Positions 21,380 to 29,638 of a DNA stretch of 64,000 bases are shown here, in pieces; position 1 is the stretch's first letter, and each line of letters begins with the position of its first letter. The position numbers and the translations under genes were made by a program. The notes under the pieces were generated by a model that saw only the letters and a program-made list of their open reading frames with translations, had not been told where the DNA came from and did not search any database. Origin of the DNA: Psychroflexus sp. MES1-P1E (GTDB lineage Bacteria; Bacteroidota; Bacteroidia; Flavobacteriales; Flavobacteriaceae); the NCBI RefSeq assembly GCF_002836055.1, contig NZ_PJBS01000158.1, positions 1 through 64,000 of the forward strand. Reading direction: 5' to 3'.

Positions 21380-21640
21380 CAAAGCATAGTTGTAAAGGGT
21401 GATTTTTGAGACACTAGGGTAGCTGAAAGCTTTTTTAAAACACTTAAATACGAATAGCTATATCGATTCAGGTTTACTCCACATAATCAATTACAAGAGT
21501 CTATTGAAGACTATATTCAATGGTATAATACCGAAAAATTATTTTCTAGTTTAGGATATATCTCATCTATAGAAGTGAAAATAAAATTGAAAGAAATTAA
21601 AAAAGTAGATAAATTAATAATTTACAAATTTTCTAGGTAG
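21380..21640 (+). pseudogene. IS3-family transposase fragment (carboxyl end)
   Basis: The frame reads QSIVVKGDF-stop-DTRVAESFFKTLKYE-stop-LYRFRFTPHNQLQESIEDYI, then QWYNTEKLFSSLGYISSIE. This matches the end of the IS3/IS150 integrase core, including the catalytic glutamate in VAESFF and the W-x-N...R/S-x-x-L-G-Y-x-x-P-like tail. Both stops sit where living copies have tryptophan (FWDN and EWLY in my memory of the family). The first 200 or so residues and both terminal repeats are absent. Confidence 0.85.
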
Positions 21641-21671
21641 TCCACAAACCATCTTAAATGTTCAATAATTT

Positions 21672-21711
21672 GACATCACTATCCAAGAGGCGGTTAATGC
21701 GCCCCGATGTC
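21672..21711. repeat. Nested inverted repeat
   Basis: GACATC (21672) and GATGTC (21706) enclose GGCG (21689) and CGCC (21700) around a GTTAATG-like loop. It lies just after the IS3 fragment. It could be a terminal-repeat relic or a hairpin; nothing decides between them. Confidence 0.35.
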
Positions 21712-21719
21712 ATATTTAA

Positions 21720-21917
21720 TTGTTACCAGACGAGTTAGTCTCTGAGACCAGAGGATTTGAATCTAAATTATCAGACTCTTCGCCGCTAAAAGACAACACA
21801 CCTATTCTGCAGAAGTTGAAGATTCTAGGGAAAGGAGATACCATCTCATGGCTTCCAACTAGTCGTTTGGAAGGTGGTGCTGATTATAGAGGTGATGATA
21901 CAGTTTTAGGCTTTTAA
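21720..21917 (+). pseudogene. Unidentified 65-codon open frame, probably a gene remnant
   Basis: The frame begins at TTG and ends TRLEGG-like: its last residues are SWLPTSRLEGGADYRGDDTV then LGF and stop. I do not recognise it. It has no obvious ribosome site, signal or domain, and follows transposase debris, so a carboxyl-terminal remnant of a lost gene is the likeliest reading. A real small gene cannot be excluded. Confidence 0.25.
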
Positions 21918-22072
21918 TATCAGAATAACTAAAACGAAAATATTAAACTTACTCATTATCAATACATTATATAATTTATTAGAGAATTCTAAATTTTAGT
22001 TGGTTTAAATGAAGAAATTAATAGAATTTGATTTAAAAAATTTCTATTTTGCATTGTTTTAAATATAAAAAT

Positions 22073-23848
22073 ATGTCATCACTTAAACGTTTATTTGATT
22101 TCCCATACTATCAGTTAGAAAAATTTGATCTAGAAAATGCTCTTGTTACAAAATACAATGGCGAATGGAAATCTACTTCTTCAAAAGAGTATGTTGCTCA
22201 ACTCAATAAAATAAGCCGAGGTTTACTGAGACTTGGTGTGCAACCCAATGATAAAATAGCCCTTATTTCTACCAACAACAGAACAGAGTGGAATATCATG
22301 GATATTGGAATAATGCAACTTGGTGCTCAAGATGTGCCTATATATCCCACTATTTGTCAAGAAGACTATGCTTATGTTTTAAATCATAGTGAATCTAAAT
22401 TTTGCTTTGTCTCCGATAAAGAGGTGTATGACAAAGTCATGGCCATAAAAGGACAAGTAAAATCCTTAAAAGAAGTTTATACTTTTGATGACGTTGATGG
22501 CGCTAAAAATTGGTCTGAGGTTTTGGAACTTGGAACCGATGAAAGTAATCAATCCGAGGTTCAATCTCTTATGGACAAGGTTACCGAAAACGATTTAGCA
22601 ACTTTAATATATACGTCGGGAACCACAGGCCGTCCAAAAGGGGTCATGCTTTCTCACAAAAATATTGCTAGCAATGCCCTCCATAGCTCAACCCGACTAC
22701 CTTTAGAATTGGGAAGTGCAAAAGCCTTAAGTTTTTTACCAGTTTGCCATATTTACGAGAGAATGCTTCAGTATATGTATCAATTTAGTGGTGTGAGTGT
22801 TTACTTTGCCGAATCTATTGAAACTATAAGTGATAATCTAAAAGAAATTAAACCAGATGTAATGTCTGCTGTGCCAAGACTTTTGGAGAAAGTGTACGAT
22901 AAGATTATCGCTAAAGGAACTGATCTTACGGGAATAAAGAAAAACCTTTTTTTCTGGGCCGTTGAACTAGGCTTACAATATCAACCCTATGGTGCTAATG
23001 GCTGGTGGTACGAAACGCGCCTCAAACTAGCCAAGAAATTAATTTTTGTCAAATGGCAAGAAGCCTTAGGTGGAAACCTAAAAGTCATCGCTTCTGGGAG
23101 TGCAGCTTTACAACCGCGTCTGGCCAGAGTCTTCAATGCCGCTGGAATAAGTGTTATGGAAGGATATGGATTGACTGAAACTTCACCTGTTGTTGCTGTT
23201 AACGATATGAGAAATGGTGGTTTCAAAATTGGTACGGTAGGTCTTCCCCTTCCAGAAACCGTAGTTAAAATTGCAAAAGATGGTGAAATTCTAGTTAAAG
23301 GTCCTCAAGTCATGATGGGCTACTATAAAGACAAAGAAAAAACAGACGAAGTCATAAATAATAGTTTTTTCCATACTGGAGATATAGGAGAAATCGATAA
23401 ACAAGGATTCTTAAAAATCACCGATCGCAAGAAGGAGATGTTTAAGACCTCTGGTGGTAAATATGTTGCACCACAAATTATCGAAAATGTGATGAAACAA
23501 TCTCGATTTATAGAACAAATTATGGTCGTTGGTGAAGGTCAAAAAATGCCTGCTGCTCTTATACAATTGAATGAAGAATTTGCTAAAGAATGGGGAGAAC
23601 GCAAAAACCTTCATCTTGGTAGTACATTGTCTGAAATGGTAACACACCAAGAATTAATTGACAGAGTTCAGGAAGAAATTGACTTTTACAATCAGAAATT
23701 TGGAAACTGGGAGAAGATCAAAAGATTTGAACTTACGCCTGATGTTTGGAGCATCGAAAAAGAACACCTGACTCCTACTATGAAATTGAAAAGAAGAGTT
23801 ATAAAAGAAAGATATATGGATCTTTACAATAAGATTTACTCCAATTAA
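22073..23848 (+). CDS. Long-chain fatty acid--CoA ligase (AMP-forming)
   Basis: The protein (591 aa from the preferred start) activates fatty acids to acyl-CoA. It has P-loop-like YTSGTTGRPKGVMLSH near residue 180, the GYGLTETSPVV motif, HTGDIGEID and DRKKEMFKTSGGKYVAPQ, which together place it in the AMP-binding long-chain (FadD/FAA) group rather than the acetate group. The ATG at 22073 (MSSLKRLFDF) was chosen over one eight codons upstream because homologues begin there and the upstream codons look like leader. It is followed by a strong terminator, so it is probably a single-gene unit. Confidence 0.93.
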   Translation: MSSLKRLFDFPYYQLEKFDLENALVTKYNGEWKSTSSKEYVAQLNKISRGLLRLGVQPNDKIALISTNNRTEWNIMDIGIMQLGAQDVPIYPTICQEDYAYVLNHSESKFCFVSDKEVYDKVMAIKGQVKSLKEVYTFDDVDGAKNWSEVLELGTDESNQSEVQSLMDKVTENDLATLIYTSGTTGRPKGVMLSHKNIASNALHSSTRLPLELGSAKALSFLPVCHIYERMLQYMYQFSGVSVYFAESIETISDNLKEIKPDVMSAVPRLLEKVYDKIIAKGTDLTGIKKNLFFWAVELGLQYQPYGANGWWYETRLKLAKKLIFVKWQEALGGNLKVIASGSAALQPRLARVFNAAGISVMEGYGLTETSPVVAVNDMRNGGFKIGTVGLPLPETVVKIAKDGEILVKGPQVMMGYYKDKEKTDEVINNSFFHTGDIGEIDKQGFLKITDRKKEMFKTSGGKYVAPQIIENVMKQSRFIEQIMVVGEGQKMPAALIQLNEEFAKEWGERKNLHLGSTLSEMVTHQELIDRVQEEIDFYNQKFGNWEKIKRFELTPDVWSIEKEHLTPTMKLKRRVIKERYMDLYNKIYSN

Positions 23849-23876
23849 AATATTACACTAAAATATTAATTAATCT

Positions 23877-23902
23877 AAAAGAGTCCAATTGGACTCTTTT
23901 TT
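23877..23902 (+). terminator. Rho-independent terminator after the acyl-CoA ligase gene
   Basis: AAAAGAGTCC and GGACTCTTTT form a perfect stem around AATT, with further Ts after it, 29 bases past the stop codon. Confidence 0.9.
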
Positions 23903-23948
23903 ACTTAAAGTCTAACGATTAAATATCAATTTATAGTTCCTTTGTCAC

Positions 23949-25139
23949 ATGAATCCTTCTGCATCAGGTTGGCTTACTAAATGCTTACATAGCATTGCGG
24001 AAAGCGATTTACTTTCGCTAGATCCAGATTTTTTTTATGAAGCTTTGAGACGATCTGGATTTATTTATGGTTCTAGTCAGACTGCTTTAATTCCTTTAAA
24101 TAGTAAGCTCAAGTATACTCAGCAAGAACTTGCAAAAATTAATCTTTTTGTGGCGCTGGTTTATATTGACCATAAGGCTTTTGGTGATGAACCCTCAAAT
24201 GAAATTATCACCAGAATAACGGGGTTTTATGAAGCCATCTATTCGCAAAGAAATTATTTAAGATCTATCTTCAAGTTAAAATCTAAACCTGAACAAAAAC
24301 TGGAACAACTCATTCACAAAAGAGTTCAAACCAACGAGGGATTAATTCAGAAAAATTTCAGTCATATTATCACTAACGCATTGATATTTACTGATGTATT
24401 GACGTATAACAAAACCTTGATTAGTTCAATACCCCCAAGTGAGTATGCAAAATCTCTAGAGTATCTCATTATGTCTACGGTTTATCTTGCCTTAGGTCAA
24501 AAAGTCTCTCAGACCTCTTACGATACTCTTATCTTGAAATTATTAAAAAGTTCCTTAAGGTATAGTTTCCAAACTGAAAAAGACGCCCAGCAGATTGAAG
24601 ACATCCGCTACAGTCAAACATTGGATCATACTGGAAGTTTGTATTTACTTGATCTAACGTGTATGGCTATCTATAGCGATGAAAAAGTTGAAATTCATGA
24701 ATTGAGTTTTTTATCTAAACTTGGGTCTCAGTTAGATTTAAAAGATCATCATATACAGACTGCGGTAGAGTTTCTCTTTGAATTTGTATTTTTCCACAAA
24801 AAAAATATTGCTTATTTCCATTTCAGTAATCCTTTAAATCATTTCTACAAGAACAATCAAAAGGCAGTCAAATTGTTGCTTTCTCGCAACAAGAATCGAT
24901 TATCCAAGGAAATCATGCAAAGTAAAGAGCTGGTTTATTTAATCTCACAATCTACCAAGAGAGAACTCAGTTCAGAAGAAAAAGTAAAAGTTAAGGCTCA
25001 GCTTTATGATATCTTCAAAAGCATCCCGTCTTTAGCAATTTTTGCTCTTCCAGGTGGTGGTGTTCTATTACCGATTATCATTAAATTTATCCCTCAATTG
25101 CTACCTTCAGCCTTCAATGAAAACTATGAGAAGGATTAA
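23949..25139 (+). CDS. LETM1-related protein
   Basis: The protein is 396 aa, mostly helical, with no signal peptide. The carboxyl part (SKELVYLISQSTKRELSSEE, then VKAQLYDIFKSIPSLAIFAL, then PGGGVLLPIIIKFIPQLLPS) matches the LETM1-like hydrophobic segment that follows a basic helix. Database entries of this type in Flavobacteriia are named LETM1-related biofilm-associated protein; that name comes from memory and implies no proven mechanism. Eukaryotic LETM1 acts in inner-membrane ion exchange, which need not apply here. It stands alone and is convergent with the DUF2807 gene. Confidence 0.8.
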   Translation: MNPSASGWLTKCLHSIAESDLLSLDPDFFYEALRRSGFIYGSSQTALIPLNSKLKYTQQELAKINLFVALVYIDHKAFGDEPSNEIITRITGFYEAIYSQRNYLRSIFKLKSKPEQKLEQLIHKRVQTNEGLIQKNFSHIITNALIFTDVLTYNKTLISSIPPSEYAKSLEYLIMSTVYLALGQKVSQTSYDTLILKLLKSSLRYSFQTEKDAQQIEDIRYSQTLDHTGSLYLLDLTCMAIYSDEKVEIHELSFLSKLGSQLDLKDHHIQTAVEFLFEFVFFHKKNIAYFHFSNPLNHFYKNNQKAVKLLLSRNKNRLSKEIMQSKELVYLISQSTKRELSSEEKVKVKAQLYDIFKSIPSLAIFALPGGGVLLPIIIKFIPQLLPSAFNENYEKD

Positions 25140-25219
25140 ATACAATCTAGATAATTAAGAACTAGAATTATAATAAGTTTTAAAATGGTTACCATAGTAT
25201 GTTGTTTTTAAATGACTAT

Positions 25220-26068
25220 TTATCGCTTTAATTTTATACTTCCTCCTGAATTCGATTCGTTTACAATAAGATTTTCAGATGGTGTGTTGTAATAAGAAAT
25301 AGACCCTCCACTGCTGCTATTTGCCTCCAATCGTTCTAGAGGATAAATAGAAATGCTAGAGCCTGAACTTGCCTTAGCTACAACATTATTCGCTTCAAAA
25401 TTTTTGGAATTTATGCCAGATCCACTGGATGAATTTACATCCAATTGGTTAGTTTCTCCTCTTAAGGTTATCGAAGAACCAGAAGAAGCACTCGCTGTTG
25501 TAGTAATGGAATTAGCCTCTATGGAGACCATAGAACCACTAGAACTTTGTACTGATAAGTCGTCTGAGTTTAAGCTAAGGGATGCTACAGACCCACTTGA
25601 TGTTTGCAAGTTTAGACTCTTCAATTCTAGAGATAGTTCGACATTGGATCCGCTGGATAATTCCATTATTAAATTCTTAAATATTAAGTCATCTAAAGAT
25701 GTCAACTTAACTCCACTAGAGACTTCCAATCGTTCTAGATTTTCAGAAAAATAAAGTGTAATGAGTTTAGCCTCTGCTTTTCCAATAGACTTGGAAGCTC
25801 CTATCTTAAGTGTTCCGGAATCGATCTCAAATTCGAGAGCCTCAAAAAGGTTTTCATTAGCTTCAACTAGCATATAATTAGTTGAAGAAGGAATGATGAT
25901 GACTTCCCAACCACGCTCTAATTCTAGATTTTTAAAGCTTTTCAGATCAAAGCGTTCTGAGATCACATCCCCTTCGCCTTCAATTCCGCCTGGGTAATTA
26001 ATGTTGAATTTACAGCTTGTGATGCATAAGCAAGAAACAGCCAAGAATAAAATGGAAATAGTTTTCAT
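25220..26068 (-). CDS. Exported GIN-domain (DUF2807) protein
   Basis: The protein is 282 aa. The signal sequence MKTISILFLAVSCLCITSCK ends in a lipoprotein-type cysteine (ITSC). A head GIN domain follows (DLKSFKNLELERGWEVIII), then a repetitive beta-solenoid with recurring SSSGS steps (LSSGSNVELSL, TSSGSVASLSL, SSSGSMVSIEA, ASSGSSITLRG, SSSGSGINSKN), giving a right-handed parallel helix. It is the last gene of padR-pspC-DUF2807, six bases after the PspC gene. The function is unknown; a surface or periplasmic structural role in envelope stress is inferred from context. Confidence 0.88.
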   Translation of the reverse strand: MKTISILFLAVSCLCITSCKFNINYPGGIEGEGDVISERFDLKSFKNLELERGWEVIIIPSSTNYMLVEANENLFEALEFEIDSGTLKIGASKSIGKAEAKLITLYFSENLERLEVSSGVKLTSLDDLIFKNLIMELSSGSNVELSLELKSLNLQTSSGSVASLSLNSDDLSVQSSSGSMVSIEANSITTTASASSGSSITLRGETNQLDVNSSSGSGINSKNFEANNVVAKASSGSSISIYPLERLEANSSSGGSISYYNTPSENLIVNESNSGGSIKLKR

Positions 26069-26074
26069 AGTGAT

Positions 26075-27649
26075 TTAGTTTTGAGTTGAAAGAGTATCTG
26101 GTGTAGTGATACAATCTAGACATTCCCAATCATCATTTTTATAGTTTAAATAATGATTGTACTTGGATCGATTGAGGTTTCTACGGTTATTAAAATTATT
26201 TAAATTTTCATCTAGGTAGATGACATGATTTTCTGGAATATAGATAGTTACTTCTACTTTTGCGCTCCGCTCCGTTGGTTCAGGATTGGAAAGTAAATAA
26301 CTATCAAGTTTTAGAACATTATCCTCCAGATTGTATTTATAATCTATGAAAGAGGCTCCTTCTTTAGCTTTAGCTTTGCTTGAAGCATAACTTTTTTTGG
26401 TTAACCTTAATTTTAATTCATCATTGGAAGTCGATTTAAAATTTACGTGAATATTTGAATTATATAAGCGTTCATTATCAAATTCATCTTTGACAATCTT
26501 GGATTTTTTGCTTTGATTTAAAATTTCAGAAAACATAAGATTAGGATTCATTCTTATTTGCAAGGTATCACCAGAGGGGATGTCTAAATCAATAACTTCG
26601 ATAACTTCAGCATCATAACTTACATCTAGTTGCTTTTTCACACTTAATGTTGTGATGACTATTACGGATAAGACCCAAATACCAATTAAGGTGATGTGAG
26701 CTGCTTTACCAATTGATTTTAGATTAGAAAAAATCAATTTCAAACTAAGAATAAGCAAATAGAAAAAGGGAATAGCAGCGACTAAAAAGAACAAAACAAT
26801 TTGAATCCAATTGGGAATGCCAAGAACAAAAAATTCTATTTGTGAAAAATCTCCTAATTCAAATACGGATATGGTTCCAAAACTGAATAAAAAAATCAAC
26901 AAACCAATAAGAACAGGCCCTGAGATGAGCAGAAGAATGATTCCCAAAAATTTAGATAAGAAAACCCCTAAAGCTCTCAAAACTTCGCCTAAGCCATCTA
27001 GAAATTTAGTCAGTCCGGATTTGGTTTGTTGTCCATATTTCTCGTAATCGATATCTCCCACCTTATCAGCAAATTTGGAATATCCTTCTTTCACTTTACG
27101 CTCTATATTGGACAAATTCACAGGTTCTCCTTGCATATCCAGCTTTTGAGCCGTAGTCCTGGCGGCTGGAATCAATATCCAAATAATCACATAAATAGCG
27201 ACTGTACCTCCAACTGAAAAGAAAGCAGAAATCACCCAAAAAAGTCTAATTAAAAGTGTGTTGATTCCTAAATAATGGTTGAGACCTGCGGAAACTCCAC
27301 CAACATATTTCCGTTCTAGATCTCTATAAAGTTTTCTAGGTGCTTTAAATTTTGGTGACGTAGGTGAAGAAGGTTCTTCATCATCTTCCATCATATAAGC
27401 TTCTGGTTCTCCCATTATACCAATCATGGCATTTACTTGAGACATTGTAATCACCTGATTGACTTGAGCCGTTGACTCTGTGAATAACTCTGCAATACGA
27501 GCTTCTATATCTTGCAAAATTTCATCCTTACTTTGTTCTTTAGATAAATAGCGCTCAATTGCTTTAAGATAGCTATCGAGTTTTTTAAAAGCGTCTTCAT
27601 CAATATGAAAAAACACATTTGCTAAGTTGATGTTTATTGTTTTATTCAT
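26075..27649 (-). CDS. PspC-domain membrane protein
   Basis: The protein is 524 aa. An amino-terminal region of about 100 residues (MNKTININLANVFFHIDEDA) precedes the PspC domain at about 105-165 (LYRDLERKYVGGVSAGLNHY, then LGINTLLIRLFWVISAFF and a glycine-rich helix). Several more helices follow, then a periplasmic-looking tail. PspC proteins sense envelope or phage-shock stress. Its start overlaps the PadR regulator gene by eight bases, so the two are translationally coupled and PadR probably represses the operon. The carboxyl half (about 330-524) lacks a recognised domain but has the same DLDIPSGDTLQI style seen in toast-rack or GIN-type proteins. Confidence 0.88.
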   Translation of the reverse strand: MNKTININLANVFFHIDEDAFKKLDSYLKAIERYLSKEQSKDEILQDIEARIAELFTESTAQVNQVITMSQVNAMIGIMGEPEAYMMEDDEEPSSPTSPKFKAPRKLYRDLERKYVGGVSAGLNHYLGINTLLIRLFWVISAFFSVGGTVAIYVIIWILIPAARTTAQKLDMQGEPVNLSNIERKVKEGYSKFADKVGDIDYEKYGQQTKSGLTKFLDGLGEVLRALGVFLSKFLGIILLLISGPVLIGLLIFLFSFGTISVFELGDFSQIEFFVLGIPNWIQIVLFFLVAAIPFFYLLILSLKLIFSNLKSIGKAAHITLIGIWVLSVIVITTLSVKKQLDVSYDAEVIEVIDLDIPSGDTLQIRMNPNLMFSEILNQSKKSKIVKDEFDNERLYNSNIHVNFKSTSNDELKLRLTKKSYASSKAKAKEGASFIDYKYNLEDNVLKLDSYLLSNPEPTERSAKVEVTIYIPENHVIYLDENLNNFNNRRNLNRSKYNHYLNYKNDDWECLDCITTPDTLSTQN

Positions 27650-27986
27650 TGTCTGTGTTTTTTTTAGAAGTAATTGTTATTACTGCGTAGTTAAGTTCAT
27701 TCCATGTGGTTGAGAGTTCGTCTAAGAATTCCTTTCCATCTTCTGTCAATCCATAATATTTTCTCGGTGGTCCTCCTGTGGATTCTTCCCACCTATAAGA
27801 TAATAAATTGGCATTTTTTAATCGAGTTAGTAGTGGATAAATCGTTCCCTCAACTACTAACAGTTTTGCGGACTTCAAAGTGTCTAGAATTTCTGCAACA
27901 TAAGCATCGTTATGACTTAACACCGATAAGATGCAATATTCCAAAACTCCCTTTCGCATTTGAGCTTTTGTGTTTTCTATCTTCAT
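27642..27986 (-). CDS. PadR-family transcriptional regulator
   Basis: The protein is 114 aa, a compact winged helix-turn-helix: MRKGVLEYCILSVLSHNDAY, AEILDTLKSAKLLVVEGTIY, PLLTRLKNANLLSYRWEEST, GGPPRKYYGLTEDGKEFL. This is the PadR domain with its wing (GGPPRKYY) and a short dimerisation helix. It heads the operon with the PspC and GIN-domain genes, so autorepression with envelope-stress release is likely by analogy with other PadR-PspC pairs in Bacteroidota. Confidence 0.92.
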   Translation of the reverse strand: MKIENTKAQMRKGVLEYCILSVLSHNDAYVAEILDTLKSAKLLVVEGTIYPLLTRLKNANLLSYRWEESTGGPPRKYYGLTEDGKEFLDELSTTWNELNYAVITITSKKNTDNE

Positions 27987-28246
27987 TTGATCCTAAAATA
28001 TAAAAGTATAGGACGAAGATATATCTTTTAAACACTACTATGCTATACAGAGTATTATACATTAACTTTATTTTAACTTTTATAAAAAATTAAAAGTGAA
28101 ATTAACTGTAAAATATTTTATTCAATACCTTCATTTTTAGCACATTGAAATGTTAAAGAAAAATACAACGAAGTCAGAAATAAAAAGATGATAAATCATG
28201 ATAAGGAAATTAATTTAAGTAAATTGTAGAATGGAAAATTTATAAA

Positions 28247-28699
28247 ATGAAACTTACCCCCTCCAAAATCAATTTATTCTTACTCACTAAATTACCATCT
28301 GCATGGCTATGTGGTGTGCGATTAAAACATATTGATGATACTTCTTGTACAACAACTGCCACTCACAAATGGATGAATCAAAATCCCTTTAGAAGCATGT
28401 ATTTTGCAGTACAAGCCATGGCAGCAGAATTAAGTACAGGAGCAATTGTGATGAAAGAGATTAATGAAAGCAACCTTAAAATTTCTATGTTAGTTGCTGA
28501 AAACACATCAGCTTTTCATAAAAAAGCAACTGGAAGAATAGAATTTACCTGTTTAGATGGTGATTTGGTAAGGAGTAGTGTAAAGAAATGTGCCACTGAA
28601 CCTGAGGGACAAAAATTCTGGATGACTTCTATCGCTAAAAATGAAAATGGGGATATTGTTTCTGAATTCAAATTCCTATGGACGCTGCGAAAAAAATGA
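28247..28699 (+). CDS. DUF4442 hotdog-fold protein
   Basis: The protein is 150 aa and fits DUF4442, a hotdog-fold family related to PaaI-type acyl-CoA thioesterases. It has NLFLLTKLPSAWLCGVRLKH at the amino end, NPFRSMYFAVQAMAAELSTG as the long central helix, and SAFHKKATGRIEFTCLDGD as the strand region. An acyl-CoA thioesterase activity is the usual guess. It has no partner gene in operon distance. Confidence 0.82.
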   Translation: MKLTPSKINLFLLTKLPSAWLCGVRLKHIDDTSCTTTATHKWMNQNPFRSMYFAVQAMAAELSTGAIVMKEINESNLKISMLVAENTSAFHKKATGRIEFTCLDGDLVRSSVKKCATEPEGQKFWMTSIAKNENGDIVSEFKFLWTLRKK

Positions 28700-28819
28700 A
28701 ATTTATATATTAAATAACGTTTTTAGCTTAAAATTTTAAGACATGCTATTTCAAAAAATATTATATTTAAGTAATAAAATTATATGATATAAATCTACTT
28801 AACTATTAAACATATTACC

Positions 28820-29014
28820 ATGCCAAGAGCCATGTTTGAATACACTAAAGAGGTTTTAAAAAAAGTGAGTTTTGATACAAATTTATTTTGTAGAGAACTT
28901 AAAAAGGCAACTGAGCGTTTACTGCCTTATGAACTTATAGAACTTAAAGATTTTATTTTAAATTTGATGCAAAAGAATCCCTCTTTGAAACGATGCTTGA
29001 TTTATCTTAATTAA
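28820..29014 (+). CDS. Small conserved flavobacterial protein
   Basis: The protein is 64 aa, or 60 if the second ATG (28832, MFEYTKEVLKKVSFD) is the real start. It is helical and charged, with LFCRELKKATERLLPYELIE and a tail NPSLKRCLIYLN. I recall similarly short proteins starting MFEYTK in other Flavobacteriaceae, unverified and without assigned function. No signal peptide. Confidence 0.6.
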   Translation: MPRAMFEYTKEVLKKVSFDTNLFCRELKKATERLLPYELIELKDFILNLMQKNPSLKRCLIYLN

Positions 29015-29101
29015 CTTTTAAACAAAACTTATAGAATCTACTATTTTTAAAAATGAAATAGTGGATTTTTCTTTTATACGTACTTTTACAAAAAAAATAT
29101 T

Positions 29102-29638
29102 ATGAGTAAAATTATAGCTTTTACAGGCTCGAATTCGTCCACCTCTATCAACGATCAATTACTTCAATACACACTAAACTCTTTGGTAAAAGAGAGTGTC
29201 GATTATATCGATTTAAAAACGCTGTCTATTCCCATTTTTTCAGAAGACATCGAGAAAACTTCTGGTATCCCAGATGATATTAAATCTTTAAAAGTTGAAA
29301 TTGATGCCGCCTCTGCTCTTATTGTGTCTGTTAACGAACACAATGGAACAATGTCTTCTTTTTTTAAAAACATAACAGATTGGCTGTCGAGAACAGATCC
29401 TAAGTATCTCAAAGACAAAAAAATATTGTTAATAGGGACATCCCCTGGACAAGGAGGTGCTAAATTTTCTTTGGACTATACAAAAACTAACTTTGAAAAA
29501 TTCGGTGGAATTATTGTAGATCATTTTAGCTTACCGTCCTTTCAAAATAATTTTAGTGAATCTGGTTTAAGTGCAGATTTTGCTAAGGCCTTAAAAGATT
29601 CTGTATCCAATTTTGAAAACGATTTGAACCCAGCTTGA
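29102..29638 (+). CDS. NADPH-dependent FMN reductase family oxidoreductase
   Basis: The protein is 178 aa with a flavodoxin-like fold: an amino-terminal phosphate loop MSKIIAFTGSNSSTSINDQL, then ALIVSVNEHNGTMSSFFKNI (the flavin-ring loop, equivalent to PEYNG in the family) and KKILLIGTSPGQGGAKFSL. Members reduce flavin or quinones with NADPH. Its stop overlaps the TTG start of pabB (TTGA), so they are co-translated. Confidence 0.88.
   Translation: MSKIIAFTGSNSSTSINDQLLQYTLNSLVKESVDYIDLKTLSIPIFSEDIEKTSGIPDDIKSLKVEIDAASALIVSVNEHNGTMSSFFKNITDWLSRTDPKYLKDKKILLIGTSPGQGGAKFSLDYTKTNFEKFGGIIVDHFSLPSFQNNFSESGLSADFAKALKDSVSNFENDLNPA

Larger units (their letters stand above)
20592..22072. other. Transposon graveyard between the HMA gene and the acyl-CoA ligase gene
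   Basis: No intact gene was recognised in 1.48 kb. It holds an IS66-type fragment (20890-21339), an IS3-type fragment (21380-21640), a nested inverted repeat (21672-21711) and an unidentified 65-codon open frame (21720-21917). The parts 20592-20889 and 21918-22072 show nothing recognisable on either strand. Confidence 0.7.

Noticed and set aside
25353-25754. 133-codon open frame antisense to the GIN-domain gene
   Set aside because: It is the mirror of the SSSGS repeats in the real gene.
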